From assembly GCA_012934845.2 (NCBI GenBank), contig WNNJ02000181.1:105403-169402 (forward strand): a DNA stretch of 64,000 bases. The letters are read 5' to 3'. Below, in pieces: positions 44,084 to 55,394 of the stretch (positions are counted from its first letter, which is position 1; every line of letters starts with the position of its first letter). The notes under the pieces are model-generated. The model made no database searches, was not told the origin of the DNA, and saw only the letters and a program-made list of their open reading frames with translations. A program made the position numbers and the translations under genes. The stretch comes from Pomphorhynchus laevis (taxonomy: Eukaryota; Acanthocephala; Palaeacanthocephala; Echinorhynchida; Pomphorhynchidae).

Positions 44084-45169
44084 CTAGACAGAGCCAGGAG
44101 TTTGAAGGTTGCCCTTCTCACCACTAGCCCTATCAGGGGTCAGTACTCCCTGGGCAATATCTTCATTTCCCAGGCCATAGAGAAGCTTCCCAATTTTTAA
44201 TGGGGAGACGGTCCGGGCGGCCGCGGCCCTCTTCTTTGATTTGGGGGCTACCACATCTGCCGGAGTAGACGGAGCTGCCAGGAAAGCACCCAGCAGTGGA
44301 GATAGTATTTGTAGCAGTTGTGAGAAGATAATCTTTTTTGTGTTATCCAATAGAAAGAGGATGTCTTTATCGGACATTCTTTCGTTTGAGACTGAATCCG
44401 AGGCAACTTTAGAATAGGATTGAATTCCGAAAGAAACAGAGGTGTGCGTGTTACGATACTCTTTGAATGAGCGACAACGGCGGGACCACGCTGGGTGGTC
44501 AGCGCCACAATTGCTGCATACAGGGATTTCAGAGCATTTGACGTCGTTCAGCAAGGAAGGACATGCCTTCATGCAAACACCACATCGCTATTCATCCTTG
44601 CAAGTGGAGGCCCAATGCCCCCACTTGTGGCAGTTGTTGCAATGCGGGAAGGTAATGTTATTTGAATCTATTAAAGTGAATCGTAAATTATATCCCATAA
44701 AGGGGTTAACAGCGTTGGAGCATAGCGTAAGTCCATATTCCAAGTCACAGGAGGCAAGTGCAACAGGTAGCGCCACACCAGACTTAGACTTAAGAGGCCT
44801 GATCGAATCAGGTTTGAAGAGATTTTTCAGGTGATCCAAATCCGAAGGTTCGAGGAATGACGGAAAATTATTAATTTTGACAGTAGCCTGTATAGGCTTA
44901 AGCTCCAGCGTCCCCGATTGGGTCAGGAACTTATCAAAGAATTTTTTATAAGCAACCATCAAATCATGTGTTGCAAATGAGATTCTGATAGAGTTATTAT
45001 GAATTTTAATGTTGTTGAATAATACCCTTCCAGGGTAGTCAAGAGTGAATTTTCGTAGAAAAATATTGAACAGGTGATGGCGTTCAACTGGTTTAGTAGA
45101 AGTGATTATTGTTAAATTTTGCAGTTTTTTAATAGGGGGAGTTCCCCTATTAAAAAAACACCCTTTCAA
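44084..45169 (-). pseudogene. LINE-B ORF1 (CCHC zinc-knuckle protein) with in-frame TAG
   Basis: The minus-strand frame 45,169-44,084 stays open except for TAG at 44,588-44,590. Before it lie an RNA-binding region (ATVKINNFPSFLEPSDLDHL, SGVALPVALASC) and a classical CCHC knuckle HCNNCHKWGHWASTC. Directly after the TAG, RCGVCMKAC and VCSNCGADHPAWSRRC form further knuckles, as in Jockey/I ORF1 proteins. A low-complexity tail with KSKKRAAAARTVSP ends 33 nt before the ORF2 ATG. The TAG separates knuckle one from the rest. Upstream, the frame is cut by hairpins at 45,125-45,203. Confidence 0.8.
45125..45157. repeat. Perfect 14-bp-arm hairpin in LINE-B ORF1
   Basis: TTTTTTAATAGGGG and CCCCTATTAAAAAA pair around GAGTT. 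It lies in coding sequence of a dead ORF1 and is followed after 9 nt by the next hairpin. Confidence 0.85.
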
Positions 45170-45203
45170 CTACCGACCACGACTATCACGTGGTCGGTAG
45201 TTG
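45167..45203. repeat. Perfect 15-bp-arm hairpin in LINE-B ORF1
   Basis: CAACTACCGACCACG and CGTGGTCGGTAGTTG pair around ACTATCA. The ORF1 frame changes across this pair of hairpins. Confidence 0.85.
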
Positions 45204-45479
45204 AACTTAAAATTGAGTTTACCTTGTCCATATTTGAATCCAAAGTAGTAGCATTCCTTACCCCAGAATTGTTTGTAAAGCAATTGTTCTTAGACTCAAT
45301 TGAAACTACGTCAACCAGATTGTTGCTGTCCAAAATTTCGTCTTTTATAGTCGTTATTTGGTCTGAAAAAAAACACCCTTTTGTCCTTTCCCATAGAAAC
45401 ACCAGCATTTTTTGCTCCATTTTTGCACAATTTAGAACCCTTTGTAGCTCAGACACTGCACTTTTTGAACGGCATTTGG

Positions 45480-45752
45480 CGAAAAAAAAGCTTAGAGATA
45501 TCAACGATTTTCATAAGTACGCTACTTCGCACGATGTGTTAGTTTTGGGAGATTTCAATATTCCCTTTGTAGATTGTAAAAAGTACACACAGAGTAGGAT
45601 GTGATAGTGGTTCATTAGAGTTACTAGACTCTATCAACGTTTTAAGTTTCACTAAACATGTGAGAGAGACTTCACTCATTTCTGTAGGAATCAGCGATCT
45701 TTGTTAGATATTTGTCTGACCTCAGATGTATGTTTTGTAGGCCACGCCATAG
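45480..45752 (+). mobile_element. CR1-type endonuclease fragment
   Basis: Plus-strand translation gives INDFHKYATSHDVLVLGDFN then IPFVD, and further on RSLLDICLTSDV. These are endonuclease motifs close to CR1-a and CR1-b (IGDFNMPSVDW, SLLDLCS). Stops interrupt it. It has neither end of an element. Confidence 0.65.
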
Positions 45753-46240
45753 GAGGATAAATACGTCGCGAGTACGATGTAAGAACGACAAAAATACAAG
45801 ACAGCCCTTGGCAAATGCTTTAAAACAATAATATTATGCATGTAATAACTTACATGGTATATATAATAACTTAAAATAATGAGAAAATTGGAAATTATCT
45901 TTTATTAAGCAACTTTTTGTTCTGCTTGTAATGATGTATTTTCTTGTAATAACTCTTGATTTTTCGGAAATTTACACTTTTTGTAATACACGTCTGAATA
46001 GTAACTTAATCTGATAATTTCCTTTGATAAAAATTTAATTTCAATATACTACGAAATTATCACACTCAATCCAATCAATTAATTTCATCCACCTTATATT
46101 TTAAACAGCGCCAACAAGACTAGCAATTTATAAAAGGTATTACCGTTTTCGGTCATCAAACTAAATATGCAAATTAAACCTGATGTACTGCAAATTGCAG
46201 ATGATGTATATCTTATTCTAAATTGCATATGGCAATTGTA
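45753..46240 (+). other. No gene recognised, AT-rich
   Basis: AT-rich sequence. No motif or repeat match is supported. Confidence 0.55.
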
Positions 46241-46243
46241 TAT

Positions 46244-46312
46244 GGCATGTTGGAATGGCCGGAAGGCTCAGATGCCACTGGGCCTGTGTCCGTGACAATA
46301 TCGTAAAGACTA
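46244..46312 (+). mobile_element. Short LINE-B 3' end
   Basis: GGCATGTTGGAATGGCCGGA then GGCTCAGATGCCACTGGGCC matches the last about 65 bp of LINE-B (compare TGTTGGATTGGCTGG at 46,738). It is extremely 5'-truncated and upstream of a longer LINE-B tail. Confidence 0.65.
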
Positions 46313-46383
46313 CATTTTTATTTTCGTTATCGAAAATAAACTGTTGTTTTTCACCTGTCCTTTTAGTATTTTTAGTGGTTGTT

Positions 46384-46412
46384 AAGTTATTTATTTGAGA
46401 AATAAATAACTT
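46384..46412. repeat. Perfect 13-bp-arm hairpin
   Basis: AAGTTATTTATTT and AAATAAATAACTT pair around GAG, immediately before the LINE-B tail begins. Confidence 0.85.
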
Positions 46413-46795
46413 CACGAGTCGAGTAAAATACCTAGGATTCACCATCACGGTGAGCTGGTCGACAAAAGCTGACCTGTATAGACTTACACGTATTATAAAG
46501 AGAGCTAGGTAGGCTCTGAAACGGGCCCAGCGTCTGTCATTGAAAAGAAACACTTAGGTGCGCCTCTGTGACACTTGGGCTATCTCGAGGTTAGTGTTCT
46601 TTTCGAGAATACGACCCCAGAGCAAAGGATAAGGTTACTCAAGCTCTTCGTCTCTCGCTTACCCAGCATAATCCGCCTCGATTAGACTCCTCGGGAGGTG
46701 AAATACCCCAGGTGGTTTAGTCGAAAGGCGGCGTGTTGGATTGGCTGGAGAACTCAGATCCAACCGGACCTTAGGCCATAAAGATAGAGGACTGA
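46413..46795 (+). mobile_element. LINE-B 3' end fragment
   Basis: This plus-strand tail of about 380 bp contains GTCGAGTAAAATACCTAGG, ATCACGGTGAGCTGGTCGAC, GAAACGGGCCCAGC and GACACTTGGGCTATCTCGAG, then CCAACCGGACC at the end. It is the reverse complement of 12,650-13,020 in LINE-B copy 1. It covers the end of ORF2 and the 3' UTR. Confidence 0.78.
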
Positions 46796-47384
46796 ACAGA
46801 AAAGGAAAATAAAGATCTGTGACAAGTTTTTAATTTTTCTTTCTTTATTTGTCATTATTTATTTGACCGCTGCATTATTGTTTTAAGAAAATCTATATTA
46901 TTATTTTAAATTGCATATTCAAAATCCGCGGCTTTACTTCATATTTTATATTATCTACTGTAATTGATGGCAATTTCTCTGCAGAAAGATTGTTAAAACT
47001 ATTAAACGTCGAATACGAAATATCTATTTTTTTAAATTAAATAATTATCTAGAGGCTAGAAAATTTTTCCAACAAAAGGTTTCACGTGGGTAGTATGTGT
47101 TATTTGCATTACATTTTTGAGATAAAAGGCATTGTCATTGATATAAGATTATTGTCTAAATATTAAGTCATATCTGTACCTATTTTAAATATATCTATAT
47201 TATGGTGGTTTTCATCATAAATTGATAGCATTGTAAATTGAGCAACTTTCAAAAAACAATTATAAGGAACTCATATTATAAAATTTTCATCTTTAAAGTT
47301 ATATTTAAAGTTATATGATCAAACTTTAAAAAGTGGTCATTCATTTGCATTGGATCATCAGTGAATTGTTCATACGAGGACACT
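46796..47384 (+). other. No gene recognised, AT-rich
   Basis: No ORF, repeat or motif can be supported here. Confidence 0.55.
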
Positions 47385-47630
47385 ACAGTTAAATAATAGA
47401 ACTGTTAAGTTGTGGAATTCGCTGAACACGAGTACAGTTGAAGATGAATCGTTGGATAAATTCAAGCATAACATTATGAGCCGAATGATGTTTTGCTACT
47501 ACGGGACACAATCGCTGATCTAATTTCATTTATTTTTTATATATAATGTGATGCAACAATTGAACTATGCTTGTATTATTGACGTATATAATAATATATT
47601 TAATAAATTTCACCGTGCTAGTTTTCTGGT
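47385..47630 (+). mobile_element. CR1-type LINE 3' end fragment
   Basis: Translation gives VKLWNSLNTSTVEDESLDKF then KHNIMSRMMF, the C-terminal end of a CR1 ORF2 (compare VNVWNSLPEYVVASTTLTLF in CR1-a). A short AT-rich 3' UTR follows and ends in ATAATAATAT repeats near 47,590-47,605, as in CR1-a. It is 5'-truncated. Confidence 0.75.
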
Positions 47631-47925
47631 AATTATTATTCAGAGCATATAGCCACACTAACATTTCACCCGCTGAGAAGATAAAATCATAAGATTCACA
47701 GCTTCATGGAAATGGAACGTGGCTTTAAATGGAACTTTCATCCTTAAAACGGCCACTTAGAATTCTTGCAGCTATCATCTTACCACTTTTGTGAGCAAAC
47801 AGCCATATGCTCGGATCGATCGATGAGAGAGTCTGGAAGTCAGAAATTAGTGGTTATAAAATAGCATCGTTAATGCTATAAAGTGGCCACTTTGACATTA
47901 TATCGTTTAAAACATATCGTTTAAA

Positions 47926-47986
47926 AACTATTGCTTTAAAAATTAAGCAATAGTTCAATATGTGTATAATATTTAATTATACACAT
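47926..47986. repeat. Two adjacent perfect 11-bp-arm hairpins
   Basis: AACTATTGCTT (926-936) pairs with AAGCAATAGTT (945-955). After 4 nt, ATGTGTATAAT (960-970) pairs with ATTATACACAT (976-986). The surrounding 47,631-48,000 shows no gene. Confidence 0.8.
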
Positions 47987-47999
47987 TGCAGATCAATTT

Positions 48000-50900
48000 A
48001 ATCAGTTGCAGCTTACAGCTTAAACAGTATGAAAACAGCAACGACCGACACCAACTATGCTTAACTGTAAGTACAGTGCACGACACGCGTATGCAGCGTC
48101 TGGACTACAATCACCTGCAACAACAGTAAGTCTAAAGAAGACTTCCTATGTGGATTTTGTGTAAACAAACTAATCCACAACCTTTCCCATAAACACATAT
48201 CAACACAGTCAACACGTCCACTCAAACTACCCGGTCGTTTCCGATGCCTTTTCTCAACCCACTGATCCTGTAACCATATACACTCCCCCCATGTTATCTT
48301 CACTCACCGACACCCCGTCCCGCCCCTCCTGTCTCGCTTCTCCATAACCTACATCCATCAATCAAAATCATATCAACAAACCTCCTTTATCCTCAATGCC
48401 TCCAGCTGTCAAGCCTAATCCCTAAATATCCTCATCTAGCAGCTCTTACCGTGATCTCACACACTTACCTCACTCGTCTTCCTTTACGAAAACGCATTGC
48501 TTCTCGCGATCGTTGCGTCATCGTCACTAACATCATTCTTTCCACCTCCCTATCTCCACAAGCACGTCTCGACCATTATGTTTACGCCGTCATATTTATC
48601 CTCTCGTATCTTCTTTCTGCGGATAAACCATACTTTTTCAACGACATCTCTCCTGTCGCATTTATTCGCCTAAACAAATCTTCTCAATCTAATCATTCTT
48701 AGGCCCCTATCATAAAAGTTGTTTTTAAGCATCGTTCTCACGCGTCCTCTGTACTCTCCCAACGATTTAAACTCATATACTCTTCCGACACTCGCATATT
48801 TCCCGAACACACCCCTACAGAAATCGCTCAACTCTCTTCTGCCTGCATCGAAAACCGCCGTCGAGAAGAAAACGACAAAACATCTCTCTTCATTTGAATT
48901 ATCGACTGACATTTTCAAGTTGTATACACCCGCCCCAAAATTTAAAGGCGTAACATCTCCCCTATGTTTCTAATCCGCCTGACCCTATCACCACCACATA
49001 CCTACCCGCCTCGAACTCATCAGCACTAGAACTATTATCCATAAATCCGATCTTATCTTCAACCTATATACAAATCAATCAATCGATCTCTTATGTATCA
49101 CCGAAATCCGGCACTCCGATTCCGACCACATTACAATTCGCCGTGTTCTCTCAGCCCGTTTCTCATTAGTCGAATCCGCCCGACCCCTCAGCTCCCCCCA
49201 ATTCAAAATATTCTAATCATGACAGCATTGTCGCATCCGACCGTTACTCCCATCTATACACAAAATTACTCCTCATTTCAGTCCTTGCTCTTTTGAATTG
49301 CTAACTTGTCGTTCTTCTAGCCCGATCACTCTGGATATCGGCATTGTATACCGTCCTGGTTTATCAGCTCCTACCTCCTTATATTTTACCGAACACGCTG
49401 ACTTCCTGTTCCAATGTACCTTGTCATGCATCTGTTTACTCGTACTTGGTGATTTTTATATCCTTCTCGACCGTCCATCTTCCACCGATTTCATCCGGTT
49501 CATCAACATTATATCCAATTAAAACTACAAATTATCTCAACTCCCTCCACACATATACTTGTCTGGGCATTCGATACTATCAATGTACCTATTCGTTTTG
49601 CTTCCTAAACGTCACTATCCATATCCGATTCTAGCCTATCCACTCACTTTCTCGTCACCATTGATCTCACTTTCAACCGCACCCTGCTGCACACACCTAC
49701 CATCCTACGTTGCACTTGTTGAAATTTGACCCCTTTTTCTCCGCTCTGCCTTACTCAAATCGTCTGTATCCTCAACCTCAATAACATCATCCTCTCCTCA
49801 CGATCTCGACTTTCTTTTCAAATCTGAATTCACATTCACTCTCGATGTTATTTTGCCCTTCAAGCCTTACCCTCACCGTCGATTGCACCGTGCTCCGTGG
49901 TTTGGCATCCAATGCCTACTCTCAAAGCGAAGACTCCGTCATTATTTGAGAGTCTATCACCGATCACTCAGACGTGATATCCGCTCGATAACTCCTTCTT
50001 TCCGTGATTCCTATCATGATCTTCGCAGGTATCATCTCAACCTACTAAGTGCCAAATGCAACTACTTTTGGCAGACTAAAATCATCACTTCATTAAACTC
50101 TATGTCTCTATACCATACTTTTAACTCAAACCTTTCTTGATCCTCTTCATCTTGCAACATAAATCCCCATGATTATTCGTCATTTCTCCGGACCAAAATA
50201 TCCACGCTGCTCTTTCACACCCAGCCTCCATCCCGTCCCACACTCGCCTCATTCTCCCGGACCTCATTTATCTTCTCAATGTCTTACCTGCGAAGTCTCA
50301 TCTGTCCTCATGCCCTTGACAACAAAACCTCATATACCGATCCCCTGCTTACCCCAATACGGAATTCCGTATCCCAATATATAACCCTTTTTCTCACCAC
50401 CTTGCTTAACTCGTTCATCCGCAGTCGTATCTTCTTTTTACACTAGAAATCGGCCATCGTTCGTCCCCTTCTTAAGAAACATTGGCTCAACACCTCTCTT
50501 CGTTCTAGCTATCGCCCATTTCACTCATTCCTACTTTTTTAAGCTCATATAACGCCTTATCTTAATACAGATTAAAGTTTATATCTCTTCATATAATATG
50601 TACCCTCCTTTCCAATCCGCTTTCCGCTCTAATCACTCCACAGAATTCGATTGCATGAATATTTACAACGACCTACTCATGTGTCGTGACAAGGCTCTAT
50701 ATAGTGTTCTCATCTCCCTCAACCTCTCCTCCGCCTTCGACTTTGTCGAACACTCCATCATCCTTTCTCGCCTTCGTTATGATTATAACTTTTCTTCCTC
50801 CTCCGTAGCATGGTTTGCCTCATATCTATCCGACCGTTCCTTTCGCGTCTGTTCTAATTCACCATCCTCCCCTCCCATCCCTATTATTTACGGGGTCCCA

Positions 50901-52290
50901 CAATGTTCAGTCCTAAGTCCCCTGCTTTTCTCTGTTCCTACCCACATTGGCAAGAGAGATCCACTGCCTACCCACATACTTAAATCCATATGCTCATTGA
51001 TATCCCGTTTTCTCACAACCTTGTTAAACTAGTCCATCCGCAGTCGTATTTTCCCTTCCTACCGGAAATCCGAAATCGTTCGTCCCATCCTTAAGAAACA
51101 ATCGCTCGACCCCTCCCTTTCTTCTAGCTATCGCTCCATTTCACTACTCCCTACTCTTTATAAGCTCTTAAAACGCATCATCTTAATACAGATCAACGCT
51201 TATCTCTCCTCATCCAATCTGTACCCTCTTTTCCAATCCGCTTTCCGCCCGAATCACTCCACAGAAATCGCCTGCATGAAAGTTTACAACGACTTACTCA
51301 TTTCTCGAGACAAGGCTCTATATAGTGTTCTCATCTCCCTCGACATTTCCACCGCCTTCCATCCCTATTTTTAAGGTCGGATGTTTTTAAAGTCATGCAA
51401 TACGCCGATGACATCCTCATATATGGTCATGCTCCTTCTCATCGCATACACGATATCGACATTTCTCTCTCCAACTTTCTTTCTTCTATCTACAAGCGTA
51501 TCTCCAATCTCCATCTCGTTCTAAACCACGACAAGTCCAAAATAATGTGGATCCTCGCCCGTTAACCAAACATATCTCCTCCAACTGTATCTTTTGCCTC
51601 ATCAATCACTCCCATAGTACACAATCTCACTTTCTTAGGCTTCCATTTCGATGATCACCTTTCCCTTAAACCTTTCGTCCGTGACAAGGTCCGCTCATCT
51701 AACTTAATTCTCCGTGACATCCGCCGTATCCGCTCCCTTATCGACTTCCGTTCTTGTATGTCTTTTCTTTCATCGCTTCTTTTCCCTAAAATCGATTACT
51801 ACCTCAGTCTTTTCGCAAATTCTCCAAAATCCATCATCCTACCCCTACAACGAATAATCAACTCCGCCGTTTGAGTGATTTTTCGTCTCCGTCGCTTCGA
51901 CCCCACATCCACATATCTTGCCCAACTATCCTGATCCACCATCCACATCCACATCAAACTCCGCCTACTTCTCGTAACTTTTCGTCTGCTGTCGGCTCCC
52001 CATTGTTCATCAACCTTCCATCTTAGACAACACTCGTCCCACCTCGCTATCGCTGCGTTCCCATCATACCCTCTTACTCCACATTTCCAATTAATCCAAC
52101 AACTACGGTTTTCAATCCTTCCTCGTCTCCTCCGCACTCGCCTGGAATCAACTCTCTCGACGTCCGTCGCGCTCCATCCTTTATCACATTCAAACACCTC
52201 CTCGGTTCACACCTTCTCGACATATGATTTACATGTTTGTTTTGTTGTGGTCATGTAACCGTGTGCTGCAACGCATTTGCCAGGTTAAAT
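48000..52290 (+). mobile_element. Old L2-1 LINE with internal RT duplication
   Basis: This is the most diverged plus-strand L2-1 copy. A trace of the ORF1 zinc cluster (EDFLCGFCVNK) is at about 48,138. ORF1 C-terminus lies at 48,451-48,920, the endonuclease at 48,990-49,700 (GDFYILLDRP), the linker at 49,853-50,140, and the RT twice in part: about 50,290-50,935 and again about 50,960-51,365. It then continues from VMQYADDILIYGHAPSH (51,390) through the post-RT part to the tail at 52,290 (TTGCCAGGTTAAATTAAATC). Dozens of breaks show that it is older than the other L2-1 copies. Confidence 0.82.
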
Positions 52291-52503
52291 TAAATCTTTT
52301 TTAATTGGCTAATATAATAGGACGACCTACGATGATATTTTATGTTTAACTAGCTGAATTCAATTGTACGAGATCCGCTCTAAGCATATTTATAAGCGAA
52401 ATGAAAATATCGTTTATATAATATAATATTATATATAATATTATATTATATTGCTTATATAATTGTTTTAGATACAAGTATATGACTACTTAAAACAGGA
52501 AAG

Positions 52504-54195
52504 ATGCTTGATTTACCATGTACTAATCAAGATGTTCAAGTTATTAAAGATGTACTTGCTACTATTTTATCTAACATATCTGTTAATAATTCTAAAATAA
52601 ATGACGAAAGAAAAGAGCAATCGTCACATACAATTGATGACGATGACGACGAAGATGATGATATTGATGTTCATATCAATCCGATTGACATGAATGCAGC
52701 AACTGTGAGTAGTGTCGGTGGAGTGGGATTATCTTCGGCTATACATTCGTCACCATATTCGCTGTCTCATGTTCATCATTCTCATCAATCAATGCAGCCG
52801 CAGCAACGAACAATCCCGTCTTTACAACGACATCAATATAGCCAACTTGATATCGACAGTGCTGGATTAATAAACGGGGTCAACACCTTTGATTATGACC
52901 TTAATCAAATCAGAGATGAAGATAAACCCTGGCGAAAACCTGGAGCTGATATCACCGATTATTTTAACTATGGCTTCAATGAAGAAAGTTGGACATTGTA
53001 CTGTTTAAAACAACGTCGTCTACGTGCTGAGAACGTACAAATAAACGTCGCCTTTCAGAAAACGCCTGTTCTTAATGCATCCGGATTGATAGCACAGGTG
53101 TTTAAATCTGGAAAGATGCCCATAGTATCGGCTGCTGCTCCTACATTGAATATTCGAAAACAACCACCAACTAACATTGATGTCATAGGGGCAACAGATG
53201 AAACTAGTAGACGTCAAGGTTCATCATCAGTAGCTAATCAAAATGTTCCAAATATGTCGACACCCCCACCAGGTTTTGTTGGTCCTCCTTCAGTAAATTC
53301 GTCGGTAAGTTTAGCTTCTTCAATTTCAGGTCCATTTAACCATATGACTTCTCAAGTACGTCATTCTGGTGTTCATCAACGTAATCAGCAACAAGGACAT
53401 CATCTACAACAAAATGTAACCAATAATGCTGGAAGCAGTTTTCTACCTGCCCCGACTGCAATTCAACTACAACAACAGTTTGCAGCCGCATTGGCTGCCG
53501 TTCGTTTTCCGCAACCAAGATCAGGTGGTCAAAATACTTCAATTCATTGTAGACCTTCATCCTCAATCCCTCAGAGAATGCAAAATATATATCACAAAGT
53601 GCCAGCAACAGATTTGCAGTCACATCAGGACACTATATGGGAAAATCCAAACGCGCCAATAACACGTGAATCTGAGCGTTCTGCTGCTGGTGGTATGTCA
53701 GATAACCGTAATGCCAATTATCCGTTGGAGCGAGGAAAGAAGACAAGCCCAGGTGGAAGGGGTAGAAGTCGTCATCATTCTAAAGATAGAAGATCAATAA
53801 GTCCCCGAAATAGTAGACATGACCATCGTTATCATCGCTACAGAGGGGGTAGATCACCAGCTGCTGATAGACGGCATGGATCTCCTTCGTCATCATATCG
53901 AAGCCGTCATCATCGCCGTAGCAGTCGTTATCATTCACCATCGTCTTCGCATGGCATCAGACGTAGAGAAAGCAGTGATGGCAGCGATGTTACTCGAAGG
54001 CACACCAGTAAAAGACGTTATAGAGATAGTCGAAGTCCATCAACTAATCGAGTTTCAAGCTCTAAGCACAAACGAAGATCAAGAAGCATGAAAAGTCGTT
54101 CACCGTCTAGAAGAAGATTAACATCACGTCAAAAAGAAACACGGAGCAGAAGTCGATCTAAACGAAAAGACGATTCTGATAAGGATAAATGTTAA
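52504..54195 (+). CDS. FIP1L1: FIP1 homologue, pre-mRNA 3'-end processing factor
   Basis: This intact 563-residue ORF is the clearest host gene. Residues 141-175 are the Fip1 motif ([19 protein letters not shown], then [15 protein letters not shown]), diagnostic for Fip1, the subunit of the cleavage and polyadenylation complex that links poly(A) polymerase and binds U-rich RNA in the nucleus. Before it are an acidic run ([11 protein letters not shown], about residues 45-55) and the conserved lead-in [13 protein letters not shown]. After it comes a proline- and glutamine-rich middle, then an arginine/serine-rich tail (about 395-563: [36 protein letters not shown]). The length is close to human FIP1L1. 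There is no intron in the frame. The ATG at 52,504 is the first after an upstream TAG. I see AATAAA at 54,445. A decayed, internally deleted copy lies at 9.7 kb. Confidence 0.93.
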   Translation: MLDLPCTNQDVQVIKDVLATILSNISVNNSKINDERKEQSSHTIDDDDDEDDDIDVHINPIDMNAATVSSVGGVGLSSAIHSSPYSLSHVHHSHQSMQPQQRTIPSLQRHQYSQLDIDSAGLINGVNTFDYDLNQIRDEDKPWRKPGADITDYFNYGFNEESWTLYCLKQRRLRAENVQINVAFQKTPVLNASGLIAQVFKSGKMPIVSAAAPTLNIRKQPPTNIDVIGATDETSRRQGSSSVANQNVPNMSTPPPGFVGPPSVNSSVSLASSISGPFNHMTSQVRHSGVHQRNQQQGHHLQQNVTNNAGSSFLPAPTAIQLQQQFAAALAAVRFPQPRSGGQNTSIHCRPSSSIPQRMQNIYHKVPATDLQSHQDTIWENPNAPITRESERSAAGGMSDNRNANYPLERGKKTSPGGRGRSRHHSKDRRSISPRNSRHDHRYHRYRGGRSPAADRRHGSPSSSYRSRHHRRSSRYHSPSSSHGIRRRESSDGSDVTRRHTSKRRYRDSRSPSTNRVSSSKHKRRSRSMKSRSPSRRRLTSRQKETRSRSRSKRKDDSDKDKC

Positions 54196-54444
54196 TCTTA
54201 CTCACTAATTTGATTTTGTAATTTAACACTCTTAACTGGAGTGTCAGAACTACTTGATTTTGCAATTTTTACAACTCTTAAATACTTGATTTTGCAATTT
54301 TTACAGTAACATTCATTCTTTCTAGTTCAAAGTCAAATATTTTAGCCAAAATACTCCTAGATGTTCTATAAATTCATTCAATTTTAATGATTTACGAAAA
54401 TTTCATACGTTTTTACAAATTATATAAGTAAGTTGAAATATAAC

Positions 54445-54450
54445 AATAAA
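54445..54450 (+). promoter_or_regulatory. Likely FIP1 poly(A) signal
   Basis: AATAAA lies 250 nt past the FIP1 stop codon, with T-rich sequence after it. A 32-bp tandem repeat around CTTGATTTTGCAATTTTTAC (54,250-54,310) lies in the presumed 3' UTR. Confidence 0.5.
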
Positions 54451-54520
54451 CCAGTGTATTATTCTACGCTTTGCGTAATTAAATAAATATTTAATTTACA
54501 ATGAACAAAGAACAAATTAA

Positions 54521-54566
54521 AAAAGCTAACTGAGTTTACGTATTTTATATTGAAAATTAAAATTTT
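54521..54566 (-). mobile_element. Penelope-like 3' terminal scrap
   Basis: GCTAACTGAGTTTACGTATT matches the extreme 3' end of the Penelope-like copies at 29,750 and 54,955 (minus orientation here). Only about 45 bp remain. 54,567-54,950 shows no recognisable feature. Confidence 0.6.
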
Positions 54567-54950
54567 TTTCTACGCGAAACTATATGGAGCTATCCAAGTT
54601 GAATGAGAAAAGTGCGTCAATGCGGCATCATTTCTGGCTTGAACACGATCCATCATCCAAAGAATTTGATGGAGTCGAATAAGCATGATTGTTGATGCCG
54701 AGTATAATATTTATTATCTATCTATAGAAATATTTATTAAATTTTATATTAAAAAATATTTTTTTATTATATTTTGGTGATTCATATATTAGACATTTTT
54801 CGGATTAATAAGCTTTAGAATAGGGCTCAGGGACTACACAATATTTAATGACGGTTATTATGTAAAATTACAAGTTATTTCCCATTAAAGGGTTTTACCA
54901 TTTATGCTTTGGTACGGGGTCATTTAAAATTTACAAAAATTAAAAATTAA

Positions 54951-55382
54951 ATAAGCTAACTGAGTCTACGTATTTTATATAAAAATTTAAAAATAATGCA
55001 AAATAAAAGTTAAATAGCTAAATAATAAAAAATTAATTAATAATAAATAATTGTTATAAGATTTTATAATTTATATCAAGATGAAAATCAATTTTTATAA
55101 AATCAAAATAAAAATCAATTTTTATAAATTGACTAATATATAACACACTATGTATCAAAATAAGGATATCAAACTATGTATCAAAATAATGAGATCATCA
55201 GGAGGAACTGCTATGTTATCAGGTTTCGGCCCCTAACTCCTCTACCCAACATAGCAGCGGGGCCGAATACATGCTAATGATGCATTTCCTCTGATAAAAC
55301 TATCTAGTATCTTATTCATATACAAAGAATATTATTTATTATCCATCCATAAAAATTTGCCACTTTAGAGTTTAAATTTATG
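54951..55382 (-). mobile_element. Penelope-like element, 3' fragment
   Basis: This minus-strand fragment covers the 3' UTR and the last 14 or so codons (KFKLLSGKFLWMDNK region, near 55,335-55,382) of the same Penelope-like family as 28,481-29,773. The structured block is conserved at 55,209-55,288. It starts at GCTAACTGAGTCTACG and ends where L2-1 sequence begins. It differs from copy 1 at several positions, so it is an independent insertion. Confidence 0.8.
55209..55288 (-). ncRNA. Penelope-like pseudoknot block, copy 2
   Basis: On the minus strand, GGCCCC (55,265-260) pairs GGGGCC (55,234-229), and CTGCTATGTT (55,258-249) pairs AACATAGCAG (55,218-209) with full Watson-Crick complementarity. 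The preceding hairpin (55,288-266) keeps seven of eight pairs, one as G-U. Confidence 0.6.
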
Positions 55383-55394
55383 TTAAATGCATAA

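Larger units (their letters stand above)
42222..45504 (-). mobile_element. LINE-B copy 2 (Jockey/I-like), ORF1 plus front of ORF2
   Basis: This minus-strand element has ORF1 with zinc knuckles (45,504-44,084), then ORF2 from the ATG at 44,051 through the endonuclease to the RT fingers. It stops at 42,222 against L2-1. The RT palm and tail that follow in copy 1 are missing. An in-frame 369-bp tandem duplication lies inside ORF2 (42,972-43,696). Two perfect hairpins cut ORF1 at 45,125-45,203. The CCHC-bearing ORF1 and the ORF2 start LNILQWNSGG point to Jockey/I-type elements. Confidence 0.85.

Noticed and set aside
53819-54091. Overlapping 90-codon ORF inside FIP1
   Set aside because: It is a shadow frame of the repetitive RS-rich tail with no independent support.
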